Source: an uncultured Eggerthellaceae bacterium (GTDB taxonomy: Bacteria > Actinomycetota > Coriobacteriia > Coriobacteriales > Eggerthellaceae). Taken from it: DNA of 41,764 bases. Made by a program: the position numbers and the translations under genes. Positions 16,094 through 24,521 of the stretch are shown here, one piece after another. Location: assembly GCA_910580205.1 (NCBI GenBank), contig CAJTVP010000017.1, positions 1 through 41,764 on the forward strand, in the 5' to 3' direction. The number at the start of each line of letters is the position of its first letter. Position 1 is the stretch's first letter. The notes beneath the pieces are model-generated. The model worked only from the letters and a program-made list of their open reading frames with translations, was not told the origin of the DNA and searched no databases.

Positions 16094-16127
16094 GGTGCGC
16101 TTCGCCTACGGCATCAGCGCTGCTACG
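16094..16127 (+). repeat. 34-bp dispersed repeat, second copy of 230-263
   Basis: The segment matches 230-263 at 32 of 34 bases. It fills part of the 133-bp gap between the exonuclease III gene and addB. Function is unknown. Confidence 0.7.
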
Positions 16128-16196
16128 ACTCAATCAGAATCAGGGCCCCCCGTTGGATCGCGGGGCATGATGTTCATCGGGCGAGGGGTCATGGGC

Positions 16197-16202
16197 TATG
16201 AT
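16197..16202 (+). promoter_or_regulatory. -10 box, possibly giving a leaderless addB mRNA
   Basis: TATGAT overlaps the first candidate ATG of addB (16198) and stands exactly 7 nt before the in-frame ATG at 16210. If used, transcription would begin at or next to that ATG. The gene at 40891 shows the same 7-nt arrangement. The competing view is a conventional start at 16198 using GAGGGG at 16183-16188. Confidence 0.35.
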
Positions 16203-18930
16203 GAGTGGCATGGGTTTTCGTCGTCGAACAGAGGTCGTCCGCTCGTCTGAGCGCGCCATAGGGCTGCGCAAGCAGCGTGCGGAGAGCGCATGCACGCTGG
16301 GGCAAGATGTGACCACGCCCGCTTGGCTCCTTCAGGAGCAGTGGGATCTGTTCGGAGATGAGCGCGCGCTCGTGGATGCCGCGTCGCGCCAGCTCCTCAT
16401 GGCGGACGTCCTTGAGGACCTTTCCCACGAGGATCCTGATCTCCCTTTGCGCCCAACGTTGGGCACCGTACGGCTGTTGGCCGACGGGGTGGCGCGGTAT
16501 GCGGGCACGGAAGAGTTCGATGGATATCTGGCGCATCTCTCAGATGATATGGATGCGCTGTTGGACCTGCCTGCGGGCCAGCGCGCCGCGCTCAACGGGA
16601 TCATCCGTTATCTGCGCGCTCTTGAGGAGAGGAGGCTCATCGAACCCGCCCAAGCTGCGCGTTTCCTTGCTCAAGAACCTGCTGCTCTGCACGATGCGGT
16701 GCAGGTGGCGGAACCGCTGTTCGCCGCCCCGGCGGTGGAGGCATGGTTGGCTGCGCTGGACCCGCAAAGCTCGTCCCTTGCACTTCCGTCGCTTGCAATG
16801 GCAGAAGGAGCCGCGGCCGCATTCCGGTTCGCGGCGGGCGCCACGCCCATGCCGCGTTTGGTGAAGGATGCGGTCGAAGAGGCTGTCCAGGCGGCGGAGG
16901 TGGATCGCAACGGCTCGTCCGAAGCGCTTCCGCGCGTCGTCGTGTTCGCGCCGGATCCCCGTGGGCTGTTCACTGCGCTGGCGCCCACCTTCGCTGGCGA
17001 GAGCATCCAGAGCGCTTGTCTGTGCACCGCGCCTTTCTTAGGAACCAACATCGGCATCGCGCTCCAGGCGGTGCAGGGTCTTGTGGCTGGCACCGTGTAT
17101 CCGCTCGCTGCCGCCACTGATTTCGCCTATCAGCCGCTCTCTGGGCTTCGCGCCTCCGAAGCCCAAGCGTTGAACACGGCCATCCGCGCAGATGCGCTCA
17201 TGACGCGCGAGGAGATCCTTGACCGGATCCGGCAGGCGTCGCCCACGTTCGCTGCGTTCGAGCGCGTGATCCAAGAGCAGGCCGCGGAGGCAGTCGCAGC
17301 CCTTGAAGAGGCTCTGGATTCTTGCGAAGCCATCAAGGGGCTTGCTCAAGAGGACTTCGTGGCGCTTTCAGAATTGGCTGCATTGTTGGAGACGGCGCAG
17401 GGATTGGGCGCGGGCAATGCTCTTCCGTTCGCCCAGGAGATGCCAGTGCGCATCGCCCTTGCCGCGCAAGCCTCCGAACAAGCACGTGCGTCTGTGGAGT
17501 TCCGCGGGATGGATGCCATGGATGCGTTGCCGCCTGCAAGCGCAGACGCGGTCGTGTTCGCCGATCTCACCAAAGACGCCATTCCCATCAAGCGAGCGCG
17601 GCCAGCAACGGAGAGCCTCTTCGCGCTCATGGGCATCCATGACGAACGCGACCTCTACCAAGAGAAGCGGGCGGCCTTCGCCACGGCGGCGAGGGCTGCT
17701 CGCACGCACGTGGCCTGCATCATGCCGGTGCGCGGCGCAGCGGGCCAACAGCTCTACCCTTCATTCTTGTTCGATGAGCTGGTGGATGCTGTGGTCAAAG
17801 CCCAGTGCGACGGCAAGAAGCGCGCCGTTGATGCGGATGGCATCTTCATGGTGCCGGATATGCCGGGCGCTGCTTCGTTGTTGGTGGATGAGGTGGACGT
17901 GGTGGGCGGATTCGGGCGCACGTTCGCTCCTCTGGAAGGGGAGAAGCGGTATCCTCGCCCTATCCAGGGTCATTTGGCGGCGTTGAGCATGGATGCTTTC
18001 ATGCGTCGTAGCGAAATCCATCCCGATCTGCCGCTTTTATCCGCCTCGCAGATCGAATGCTACAACCAGTGTCCCTACCGGTGGTTCATTGAGCGGAAGG
18101 TGGCCATCAACGCTCTGGATGAAATGCTTGACAACTTGAGCATGGGCACGTTCGCGCACGAGGTCTTCAGACGGACCTTCGATGAGCTGGCCGCTTCCAG
18201 CATCACGCGCGTGGATGCGGAGAATGTGACCTGCGCGCAAACCATGGCGGCTCGCGTGTTCGACGAGATGATGGCGGCGCAGCCAGATGAGGAGCCGGGC
18301 CAGCGCTGCGCTGTGGTCAGCACGCGGGATGCGCTCGCCATGGCGGACCTGCGCGAAGGGATCTTGGATGCCATCGGGTTCATGCCGCTGATGCCTGAGG
18401 GCTTCAGCGTGTTCGGCGGAGAGCTGGAGATCAAGGATGCGGACGGCGCCACCTACGCAGGCGCGGTCATTCGCGGATCAGTGGATCGCGTGGATGTGGA
18501 TCCAGAGGCCGGTGCTTTCACCGTCCTTGATTACAAAGGATCCGTTGGTGGTCACGAAGCGGGAACGCCGGCGGAAGGGCTCGATGCTCCGCCCGGTTTC
18601 ATCCAAACGCTCGTATACGCGCAGGTGGTCCGGCAGCTTCCCGCCTTCGCCGATATGGCGTGCGTGGGGGCGCTGTACTTGAGCTACCGAGCGCAGGGCG
18701 CCTCTGGACTGATGGCGGGATCATTCGATCGTCTCCGCTATCCAGCGCAAGACGTGGCGGATGCTTCCAAATCCCAGGTGAGCATGGATTTCCAAGAGTT
18801 CCTTGATGCAGTTGAAGAAGCGCTCATCCCTGTGGTCCGCGGGATGCAGGAGGGCGTCATCCTGCCCCGGTCCGAGGGCGGTGGCTGCGCCTATTGTCCG
18901 CTCACGTTCTGCCAGGAGAGGAGGGGCTAG
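16198..18930 (+). CDS. addB: AddB-type PD-(D/E)XK nuclease/helicase-like subunit
   Basis: This 910-residue subunit of the AddAB double-strand-break resection enzyme is recognised from its C-terminal half and its partner. The C-terminal nuclease has VDRVDVDPEAGAFTVLDYKGS with D778 and K780. The [4Fe-4S] ligands expected of AddB are present: C621 in ASQIECYNQC and C897, C900, C905 in the tail GGGCAYCPLTFCQE. The N-terminal inactive-helicase region is poorly conserved; I see no Walker A there, and it is shorter than the about 1160-residue Bacillus AddB. Start 16198 has GAGGGG nearby; 16210 is a possible leaderless start. addA begins on the base after the stop codon. Confidence 0.85.
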   Translation: MMSGMGFRRRTEVVRSSERAIGLRKQRAESACTLGQDVTTPAWLLQEQWDLFGDERALVDAASRQLLMADVLEDLSHEDPDLPLRPTLGTVRLLADGVARYAGTEEFDGYLAHLSDDMDALLDLPAGQRAALNGIIRYLRALEERRLIEPAQAARFLAQEPAALHDAVQVAEPLFAAPAVEAWLAALDPQSSSLALPSLAMAEGAAAAFRFAAGATPMPRLVKDAVEEAVQAAEVDRNGSSEALPRVVVFAPDPRGLFTALAPTFAGESIQSACLCTAPFLGTNIGIALQAVQGLVAGTVYPLAAATDFAYQPLSGLRASEAQALNTAIRADALMTREEILDRIRQASPTFAAFERVIQEQAAEAVAALEEALDSCEAIKGLAQEDFVALSELAALLETAQGLGAGNALPFAQEMPVRIALAAQASEQARASVEFRGMDAMDALPPASADAVVFADLTKDAIPIKRARPATESLFALMGIHDERDLYQEKRAAFATAARAARTHVACIMPVRGAAGQQLYPSFLFDELVDAVVKAQCDGKKRAVDADGIFMVPDMPGAASLLVDEVDVVGGFGRTFAPLEGEKRYPRPIQGHLAALSMDAFMRRSEIHPDLPLLSASQIECYNQCPYRWFIERKVAINALDEMLDNLSMGTFAHEVFRRTFDELAASSITRVDAENVTCAQTMAARVFDEMMAAQPDEEPGQRCAVVSTRDALAMADLREGILDAIGFMPLMPEGFSVFGGELEIKDADGATYAGAVIRGSVDRVDVDPEAGAFTVLDYKGSVGGHEAGTPAEGLDAPPGFIQTLVYAQVVRQLPAFADMACVGALYLSYRAQGASGLMAGSFDRLRYPAQDVADASKSQVSMDFQEFLDAVEEALIPVVRGMQEGVILPRSEGGGCAYCPLTFCQERRG

Positions 18931-21900
18931 GTGGACACCTCGTTCTGCAACACGGCGCAGAAGACCGTCATCAGGACGCTGCCCGGTCCGCTTTTCGTGG
19001 CGGCTGGTGCGGGCAGCGGCAAGACGTTCACGCTGAAGCTGCGCACGGCGAACGCGTTTCTGGGCACGCCGGAGGGCTTCAAACTGGACTCCATCGATCA
19101 GGTGCTGGCCATCACATTCACGGAGAAAGCGGCTGCGGAGCTGCTCGAACGCATCCGCACCACGCTGGCGGATGAAGGTTTCCAAGAGCAGGCCTTCGCG
19201 GCGGATGCGGCATGGATCTCCACCATCCATGGTTTCTGCTCTCGTTTCTTGCATGAGAACGCCCTTGAGATAGGGTTGGATCCTGAGTTCCGCCTGATGA
19301 CGGAGCTTGAGGAAGAAGAGCTTACGGCCCAAGCCCAAGAGGCGGTGTTGGCGCAGGTGAGCTCCGGGGAGCTGAACGTGCGCATTCCTGAGAGCACGCA
19401 GCCTTTGGTGCGCGTGGGGGAGCATGGCCGCGGGCTCATGGATGATGCACGGGAGATCATCAACCGCGCCAGCGCGCTTCCTGAAGGCCTGGCGGCGTTC
19501 CATTCGCTCGAACCGGATGTGCATCCCAAAGATGACCTTTCGCGCCTGCGCCTCTGCGCCGAAGAGGTGCTTCAGGCAGTGGGGGCTTGGGAGAAAGCGC
19601 CTCACAAGAAGAATGAAGCGCCTGTGTTGGAAAAGCTCTCGGAGTCGGTGGCGGTGAGCGATGCCTGGCTGGCATGCGACCAAGCGGCGCTCTCTTTCAT
19701 GGATGACGGGTTTGACGCATCAGGCTATCGAGCGGCGCTGAAGGCATTCCCGGTGCTCACGCCCGCGTTCGGCAAGGGCAAGGGCACGGATGAGGTGCTG
19801 CAAGGCTACCGTTTGGCTCACGCGAAGGCGCTCTCTGAATTGGAGGCGGCGTTGGGCGCGCAAGTGGCGGAGGGGGTCTTCAGGCTCGCCCAGGCCTTTG
19901 ACGGGGAGTACAGCCGGCTCAAGCATGAGGCGGGCGTGGTGGACAACGATGACCTGCTCCGGCTCACGCTGGAGGCTCTTCGCGCCCATCCGCATTTGGC
20001 GGCGCGCTGCCGTGAGCAGTTCCGGCTCATCATGGTGGACGAGTTCCAGGACACGAACAAGGTCCAGATAGAGATCATCCGGCTCATCGCGCAACCGGAC
20101 ATGGCGAACGTGTGCGTGGTGGGGGATGCGCAGCAGAGCATCTATCGGTTCCGTGGGGCGGACGTGGCGGCGTTCACGGAGTATCGCGATCGTTTGGCAG
20201 CGGCTTTCCCGGATTTGAAAGAGGATCAGCTGCAGCCGAAGCTGGCTGAGAACTTCCGCAGCCATGGCGACATCCTCGCGTTCGTGGATGCCGTGTTCAG
20301 CCAAGAGGGTTCGTTCGGCGACGAATATCTGAAGCTGGCTCCGCGCGGCGCCATCGACAAGGAACCCGACGCGGTCATGGATGGGCTGCCACGGGTGAGC
20401 GTGGATGTGGCTCACTATAAAAGGGGCGAGGAGCTGCAACGGCTGGTGCCGGAGGAGGCCGCCCGGCGCATCGCGCGGCATTTCGCGCGGATCAAGCGCG
20501 CCTATGACAAGGTGCCGGACGCTCCGCGCCAGTCATTCGCGCTGCTTTTGGGCACCACTGGAAACGCGCAGATCTACATCGACGCGTTGCGGGCAGAGGG
20601 CTTGGAATCCATGATGACCGCTGGGTCCATCTTGCTTGGCACTCCAGAGGCGAAGACGATGCAGGCGCTGTTGCGTCTCGCGCTGAATCGCGCTGACGAG
20701 CAAGCGCTTCTGGATTGCTTGACTTCAAGCCTCTTCGCGGTGTCCGACGATGCGCTTCTGGCGCTGTCCCATTTTCGCGGGGAAGACGGCGGCCTCCATC
20801 ATGGCAGCTTGGCGAAGGGATTCTTCTCAGGGAACAGCTTGGAAGAGTTCGGGCTTGCGCCAGAGCAGGCGGAACCAGTGGAGTGCGCGCGGATCGTGCT
20901 TCGGCGCTTCGTCCGGGATGCGCGCTCGGGCGCGCTTTCGCGCGGCGTTCGGCGGGTGTTGGTGGCATCCGGGGCGCTCGATCGGGCTCAGGCGGCCGGC
21001 GTGGCCGGGCTCGCCAGCGTGGGCAATTGGTCGAAGCTCATGGGGATCCTGGAAACGGTGGAGCAGGGCGGCCTGGCGTCCCGCGTCGCGGCGTTCGAGG
21101 CCAAGGTGCAGCTGATGAAGGAATCGCCCGGCGTCTTGTCCGCCGAAGAGGCGGATTTCGTGCAGATCATGACCATCCATGGATCGAAGGGCCTTGAGTT
21201 CGACCACGTGGCTGTGGCGGAGTTCAAGACAGGGGCGGAGAACGCGCCTTTGTTCTACGCAGAGAACGATGGGGATGCGCTCTACGCTTTGTCCGCGCGC
21301 GGTTTTTCGCTGCCGAAGGGCATCGAAGGGCCGTTGGCGGCGCTTGCGGAAGAGGCGCGCATCAGCCGTCCCCAAGATGCGAAGACGCCTGGCCAACTGC
21401 GGTTCGCCCTTGCCCAGACCGTGCGCCAGGAGATGCTGGCAGAAGCGCGTCGGCTGTTCTATGTGGGGCTCACACGCGCGGTGAGATCGCTCTACGTGAG
21501 CTACGGAGCGAACAAGGCACCTGCGCCCAAGGGCAAAGAGCCGTACAGCAACCATGGCGTGATGCGGGAGGTGTACCAGGCGCTCCAATGGGATGTGGAA
21601 GCGAAGGGCTTTGATGAGAAGAACATGCATGGATATGGTGGATCGCGGCCAGCGCGAGTTGTGTTCCACCGCTATGAGGCGCTTGAGGATTTGGAACCCC
21701 AGGACGGTGGCGAAGCGGATGCCGCAGGCCCCGGCGAACCGAGCGCTGTCAGCTCAGCTGGAGCGGATTTCCTGATCCCGGTGCGCTCGCTCCCAGAGAT
21801 GCCGCATCTGGCTTCATCTTCGGGTGTGCGCGCGGATGTGTGCTCCTACACGTCTCTGTCCAAGGAGTTCGCCCACGAGCCGGAATCTGCCGAGCAGCCG

Positions 21901-22488
21901 AAACGGGACGCGCCGTCAAACGCCCCAGAGGAGCATGAGCCCGCGCACGTCTTCGGAGAAGACGCCACCTCTTTGGGAACGGCGTTTCATCGCCTGGCGC
22001 AGAAGGCCATCCTCCTGCGCAACGCATCCGGTGCCCATGGGCTCACGATGCCTTCCGCAGCGGAGATGGAGGTGCAGGCGGAGAAGCTGAAGCTGACAGA
22101 GTCCCAACGGGCGCGGCTGGAACAAGCTTTGCGCGCGTGGTTCGCCAGCCCCATAGCCCGTGAGCTGGCATCCTATGAGCAGGTGGATGCTGAGGTGCCG
22201 TTCATGGTCACGTTCATGGACCCGGAGGGGCGTACCCGGTATCTGGAAGGGGAGATGGACGCCTTGGGGGTGCGAGGGGACACGGCATTCCTGGTGGATT
22301 ACAAGACGGGGGGCTATGCAGGGGAGACCCCCGAAGAGCTGCATGAGAAGCATCTGCTCCAGGCGCGATGCTACGCTTACGCGCTGCAACAAGCGGGCTA
22401 TGCCTCCGTGAAAGCCGTGTTCGTGCGCGTGGAACAGCTGGACGCACATGGCGCGCCGCAAACGGTGGCCTACTCGTTCCCAGAGTGA
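18931..22488 (+). CDS. addA: AddA-type UvrD-like helicase/nuclease
   Basis: This 1185-residue ATP-dependent 3'-5' helicase with a C-terminal nuclease works with AddB to process DNA ends for RecA loading. Superfamily 1 motifs in order: Walker A GAGSGKT (26-32), motif Ia LAITFTEKAAAELLERIR (about 51-68), STIHGFCSRFL, Walker B VDEFQDTN, motif III VVGDAQQSIYRFRGAD, motif V MTIHGSKGLEF and motif VI RRLFYVGLTRA. The nuclease domain near the end has GTAFHRLAQKA and LVDYKTGG (D1123, K1125). The start is GTG, with the end of addB (GGAGAGGAGGGG) serving as ribosome site, so the genes are translationally coupled. Length is normal for AddA. Confidence 0.94.
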   Translation: MDTSFCNTAQKTVIRTLPGPLFVAAGAGSGKTFTLKLRTANAFLGTPEGFKLDSIDQVLAITFTEKAAAELLERIRTTLADEGFQEQAFAADAAWISTIHGFCSRFLHENALEIGLDPEFRLMTELEEEELTAQAQEAVLAQVSSGELNVRIPESTQPLVRVGEHGRGLMDDAREIINRASALPEGLAAFHSLEPDVHPKDDLSRLRLCAEEVLQAVGAWEKAPHKKNEAPVLEKLSESVAVSDAWLACDQAALSFMDDGFDASGYRAALKAFPVLTPAFGKGKGTDEVLQGYRLAHAKALSELEAALGAQVAEGVFRLAQAFDGEYSRLKHEAGVVDNDDLLRLTLEALRAHPHLAARCREQFRLIMVDEFQDTNKVQIEIIRLIAQPDMANVCVVGDAQQSIYRFRGADVAAFTEYRDRLAAAFPDLKEDQLQPKLAENFRSHGDILAFVDAVFSQEGSFGDEYLKLAPRGAIDKEPDAVMDGLPRVSVDVAHYKRGEELQRLVPEEAARRIARHFARIKRAYDKVPDAPRQSFALLLGTTGNAQIYIDALRAEGLESMMTAGSILLGTPEAKTMQALLRLALNRADEQALLDCLTSSLFAVSDDALLALSHFRGEDGGLHHGSLAKGFFSGNSLEEFGLAPEQAEPVECARIVLRRFVRDARSGALSRGVRRVLVASGALDRAQAAGVAGLASVGNWSKLMGILETVEQGGLASRVAAFEAKVQLMKESPGVLSAEEADFVQIMTIHGSKGLEFDHVAVAEFKTGAENAPLFYAENDGDALYALSARGFSLPKGIEGPLAALAEEARISRPQDAKTPGQLRFALAQTVRQEMLAEARRLFYVGLTRAVRSLYVSYGANKAPAPKGKEPYSNHGVMREVYQALQWDVEAKGFDEKNMHGYGGSRPARVVFHRYEALEDLEPQDGGEADAAGPGEPSAVSSAGADFLIPVRSLPEMPHLASSSGVRADVCSYTSLSKEFAHEPESAEQPKRDAPSNAPEEHEPAHVFGEDATSLGTAFHRLAQKAILLRNASGAHGLTMPSAAEMEVQAEKLKLTESQRARLEQALRAWFASPIARELASYEQVDAEVPFMVTFMDPEGRTRYLEGEMDALGVRGDTAFLVDYKTGGYAGETPEELHEKHLLQARCYAYALQQAGYASVKAVFVRVEQLDAHGAPQTVAYSFPE

Positions 22489-22491
22489 TGC

Positions 22492-22511
22492 CTCCAGGAT
22501 GCCTCCTGGAG
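22492..22511. terminator. Hairpin between convergent addA and thioredoxin genes
   Basis: CTCCAGG pairs with CCTGGAG around a 6-nt loop in the 54-bp gap between two convergent stop codons. The position suits a bidirectional terminator, but neither side has a real T-tract, so efficiency is doubtful. Confidence 0.4.
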
Positions 22512-22542
22512 CGCTGTCCCTGAAGCGGCGCCCCTCCGCTCG

Positions 22543-22848
22543 TCACGCCAACGCCAACAGCGTCTCTTCGCTCTGTTCGCCAGTGAGCGTCTTCACGGCC
22601 GCGCCATCCTGGAACAGGACATAGGTGGGGAACCCGTTCGGCGCGTATTCTGAGGCCAGATCCGGCGACTTGTCCACATCTACCTGATAGACCGCATATG
22701 CGCCCGCGCTCTTCGCCGCTACGTCATCCAAGATCGGCTGCATCCGCTGGCAGTGCGGGCACCAGGTGGCGAAGAACTCCACCAAGACCTTGCCCGGCGC
22801 ATCCAGAACCTTGGAATCGAAATCAGCATCGTTCAACACTTGTTGCAT
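22543..22848 (-). CDS. Thioredoxin-like protein with a CPHC active site
   Basis: This 101-residue cytoplasmic thiol-disulfide protein has the whole thioredoxin fold: VLVEFFATWCPHCQRM, VDVDKSPDLASEYAPNGFPTYVLF with the cis-proline, and a final TGEQSEETLLALA helix. The active site is C30-P-H-C33 rather than the CGPC of standard thioredoxins; a His in this position is known from DsbA and raises redox potential, so it may be more oxidising. ATG 22848 is preferred over an in-frame ATG 15 nt upstream because AAGGAG stands at the right distance. It is a single gene on the minus strand. Confidence 0.92.
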   Translation of the reverse strand: MQQVLNDADFDSKVLDAPGKVLVEFFATWCPHCQRMQPILDDVAAKSAGAYAVYQVDVDKSPDLASEYAPNGFPTYVLFQDGAAVKTLTGEQSEETLLALA

Positions 22849-23017
22849 GGCGCGCTCCTTCACTCGGATTCTTCATGCGGTCATCGTCAGAGGCGACTGA
22901 CGGATTCCGTGTTCGCTGGGTTGCATGGTAGGCGCAGCTCTGAGGCTTCTCTGTGTGCACGGAACATCGTTTCCATGGTCATCCGTATCGTTGATTCGCC
23001 GTTACGCGCTGGGGTGC

Positions 23018-23023
23018 TATAGT
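23018..23023 (+). promoter_or_regulatory. -10 box for the deformylase-like gene
   Basis: TATAGT lies 37 nt before the ATG at 23061, with the ribosome site GCGAAAGG following. TTGATT at 22991 resembles a -35 but is 21 bp away, too far for a normal promoter. Confidence 0.35.
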
Positions 23024-23060
23024 GTCTTGACTTGAAATCAGCGGGCGAAAGGCGCATGCC

Positions 23061-23480
23061 ATGGTCAAAGACATCGTGAAAGACGAAACCATCCTCTCAA
23101 CGCCGTGCGAGAAGGCAACCATCGAGGACATGCCCATCGTGCAGGACCTTCTGGATACGGCGGAGTCCATGGAAGACGTGGCTGGCCTTGCGGCGAATCA
23201 GATAGGCGAGACGAAGTGCGTGGCCATCTATCTCACGGACAAAGATGAGCTCAAGCCCGTGTTCAATCCCCGTTTGGTGAAAGCGCTCTACCCGGTCAAG
23301 ATGGAGGAGGAATGCTTCTCCGTTGACGGCGCGCACAAGATCACCCGCTACGAACGGGCCACCATCGCCTACGAGGAGCCGGTGGACGGCAAGCTGGTGG
23401 CGCGCAAGCGCGAGTTCCACGGCCGCGAATCCCAGATCCTGCAGCACGTGATCGACCATTGCAAAGGCAAGGTCATCTAG
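23061..23480 (+). CDS. Peptide deformylase-like protein lacking the catalytic Glu
   Basis: This 139-residue protein matches the short clostridial-type deformylase family along its length. Motif I is GLAANQIG (about 42-49) and motif II is EECFS with metal ligand C85 (EGCLS in active enzymes). Motif III reads QHVIDH, where active members have QHEIDH. The metal-binding H129 and H133 are kept, but the general acid/base Glu is V130 (codon GTG, one base from GAG). The protein should still bind metal but may be unable to deformylate, or only weakly. A genuine def elsewhere in the genome is expected. Alternatives are a pseudoenzyme with a binding role, or a sequence error at 23449. Confidence 0.85.
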   Translation: MVKDIVKDETILSTPCEKATIEDMPIVQDLLDTAESMEDVAGLAANQIGETKCVAIYLTDKDELKPVFNPRLVKALYPVKMEEECFSVDGAHKITRYERATIAYEEPVDGKLVARKREFHGRESQILQHVIDHCKGKVI

Positions 23481-23565
23481 CCCAGAGCGCAGGCGAGCGC
23501 GTGGGCGCCAGCGTCAGCTGAGCACCCGCGCACCAACGCACAGGCCAGCGGACATCCCACCGACC

Positions 23566-24474
23566 ATGGCGACTTCCGTCGAACAACCGAAAGAAGTGCG
23601 CACCAAGCGCATCGAGCGCATCCTGTGGATCGTGCTCGTCCTGAATCTGGCTGTGGCCGCAGCGAAGTATTCCTACGGCTTGGCTTCCCATTCGGCCTCC
23701 ATGCAGGCCGATGGCATCCATTCGCTCTTCGACACGTTGGGCAACGTGGTGGGGCTCGTGGGCATCACGTTGGCAGCGCGCCCGGCCGATGAGGGGCACC
23801 CCTACGGCCATTCCAAGTTCGAAACCTACGGGTCGCTCGTGATCGGAGCGCTGCTGCTCATCGCCGCGTTCGAGGTGGGCACAGGTGCGATCGAGCGGTT
23901 GTCAACGGGCGATTACACCGCGCAGGTGGGCGTGGGATCGTTCGTGGTGATGGTGGGCACGTTGGCGGTGAACATCGCGGTGTCATCTTGCGAACGCCGT
24001 GCGGGTAAGAAGCTGGGGAGCGAGATCCTGCGGGCGGACGCGGCTCACACCTTCTCGGATGCGCTCGTATCCATCGGCGTCATCGTCGGGCTCGGGCTGG
24101 TCATGGCGGGCTTCCCCATGGCGGACCCCATCATGGCGCTGGTGGTGACCGTGTTCATCCTGGCATCAGCGGTGAACGTGTTCCGCCGAGCGTTCCGCAC
24201 GTTGTCCGATCACGCGCGCATCGCCCCGGAGGACCTCACGGTCGTTGCGGAAGGCGTCAAGGGCGCGGTGCATGTGCATCGGGTCCGCACGCGCGGCACG
24301 GAATCCGAGGTGTACGTGGATCTGCATGTGCTGGTGGATCCGCAGATGACCGTGGAAAAGGCCCACGGCATCGGAGATGAGATAGAAGCCGCCATCAAAG
24401 AGGAGCACCCGGAGGTCCGGGAGGTGCTCGTCCACATCGAACCGGACACGGAACGGGAACGCGCGGAGGCGTGA
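23566..24474 (+). CDS. Cation diffusion facilitator family metal exporter
   Basis: This 302-residue membrane protein exchanges Zn, Fe, Mn or similar divalent cations for protons. Six helices lie in about residues 17-210. Metal-site residues follow the family plan: ADGIHSLFD in helix 2 (D49, H52, D56) and RADAAHTFSD in helix 5, with GHPYGHSKFE between. The cytosolic C-terminal domain (about 215-302) has the ferredoxin-like CDF dimerisation fold with histidines in VHVHRVRTRG and VHIEPD. The ribosome site is weak. It follows the deformylase-like gene by 85 nt. The metal cannot be told from sequence. Confidence 0.93.
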   Translation: MATSVEQPKEVRTKRIERILWIVLVLNLAVAAAKYSYGLASHSASMQADGIHSLFDTLGNVVGLVGITLAARPADEGHPYGHSKFETYGSLVIGALLLIAAFEVGTGAIERLSTGDYTAQVGVGSFVVMVGTLAVNIAVSSCERRAGKKLGSEILRADAAHTFSDALVSIGVIVGLGLVMAGFPMADPIMALVVTVFILASAVNVFRRAFRTLSDHARIAPEDLTVVAEGVKGAVHVHRVRTRGTESEVYVDLHVLVDPQMTVEKAHGIGDEIEAAIKEEHPEVREVLVHIEPDTERERAEA

Positions 24475-24482
24475 CCCCCGGC

Positions 24483-24488
24483 TATAAT
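24483..24488 (+). promoter_or_regulatory. -10 box before the ABC lipoprotein gene
   Basis: TATAAT, an exact consensus, lies 33 nt before the ATG at 24522, with CGGAGGG as ribosome site between. No good -35 is seen; the upstream bases belong to the end of the CDF gene. Confidence 0.45.
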
Positions 24489-24521
24489 CTGGCTCATCCA
24501 TAGGCATGACGGAGGGTGAGA

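Noticed and set aside
13029..16133. Very long open frame (over 1000 codons) on the minus strand opposite murT-gatD, rlmH and exonuclease III
   Set aside because: It runs antisense across three well-recognised genes, is rich in Arg/His/Leu as expected for a shadow frame in high-GC DNA, and matches no family.
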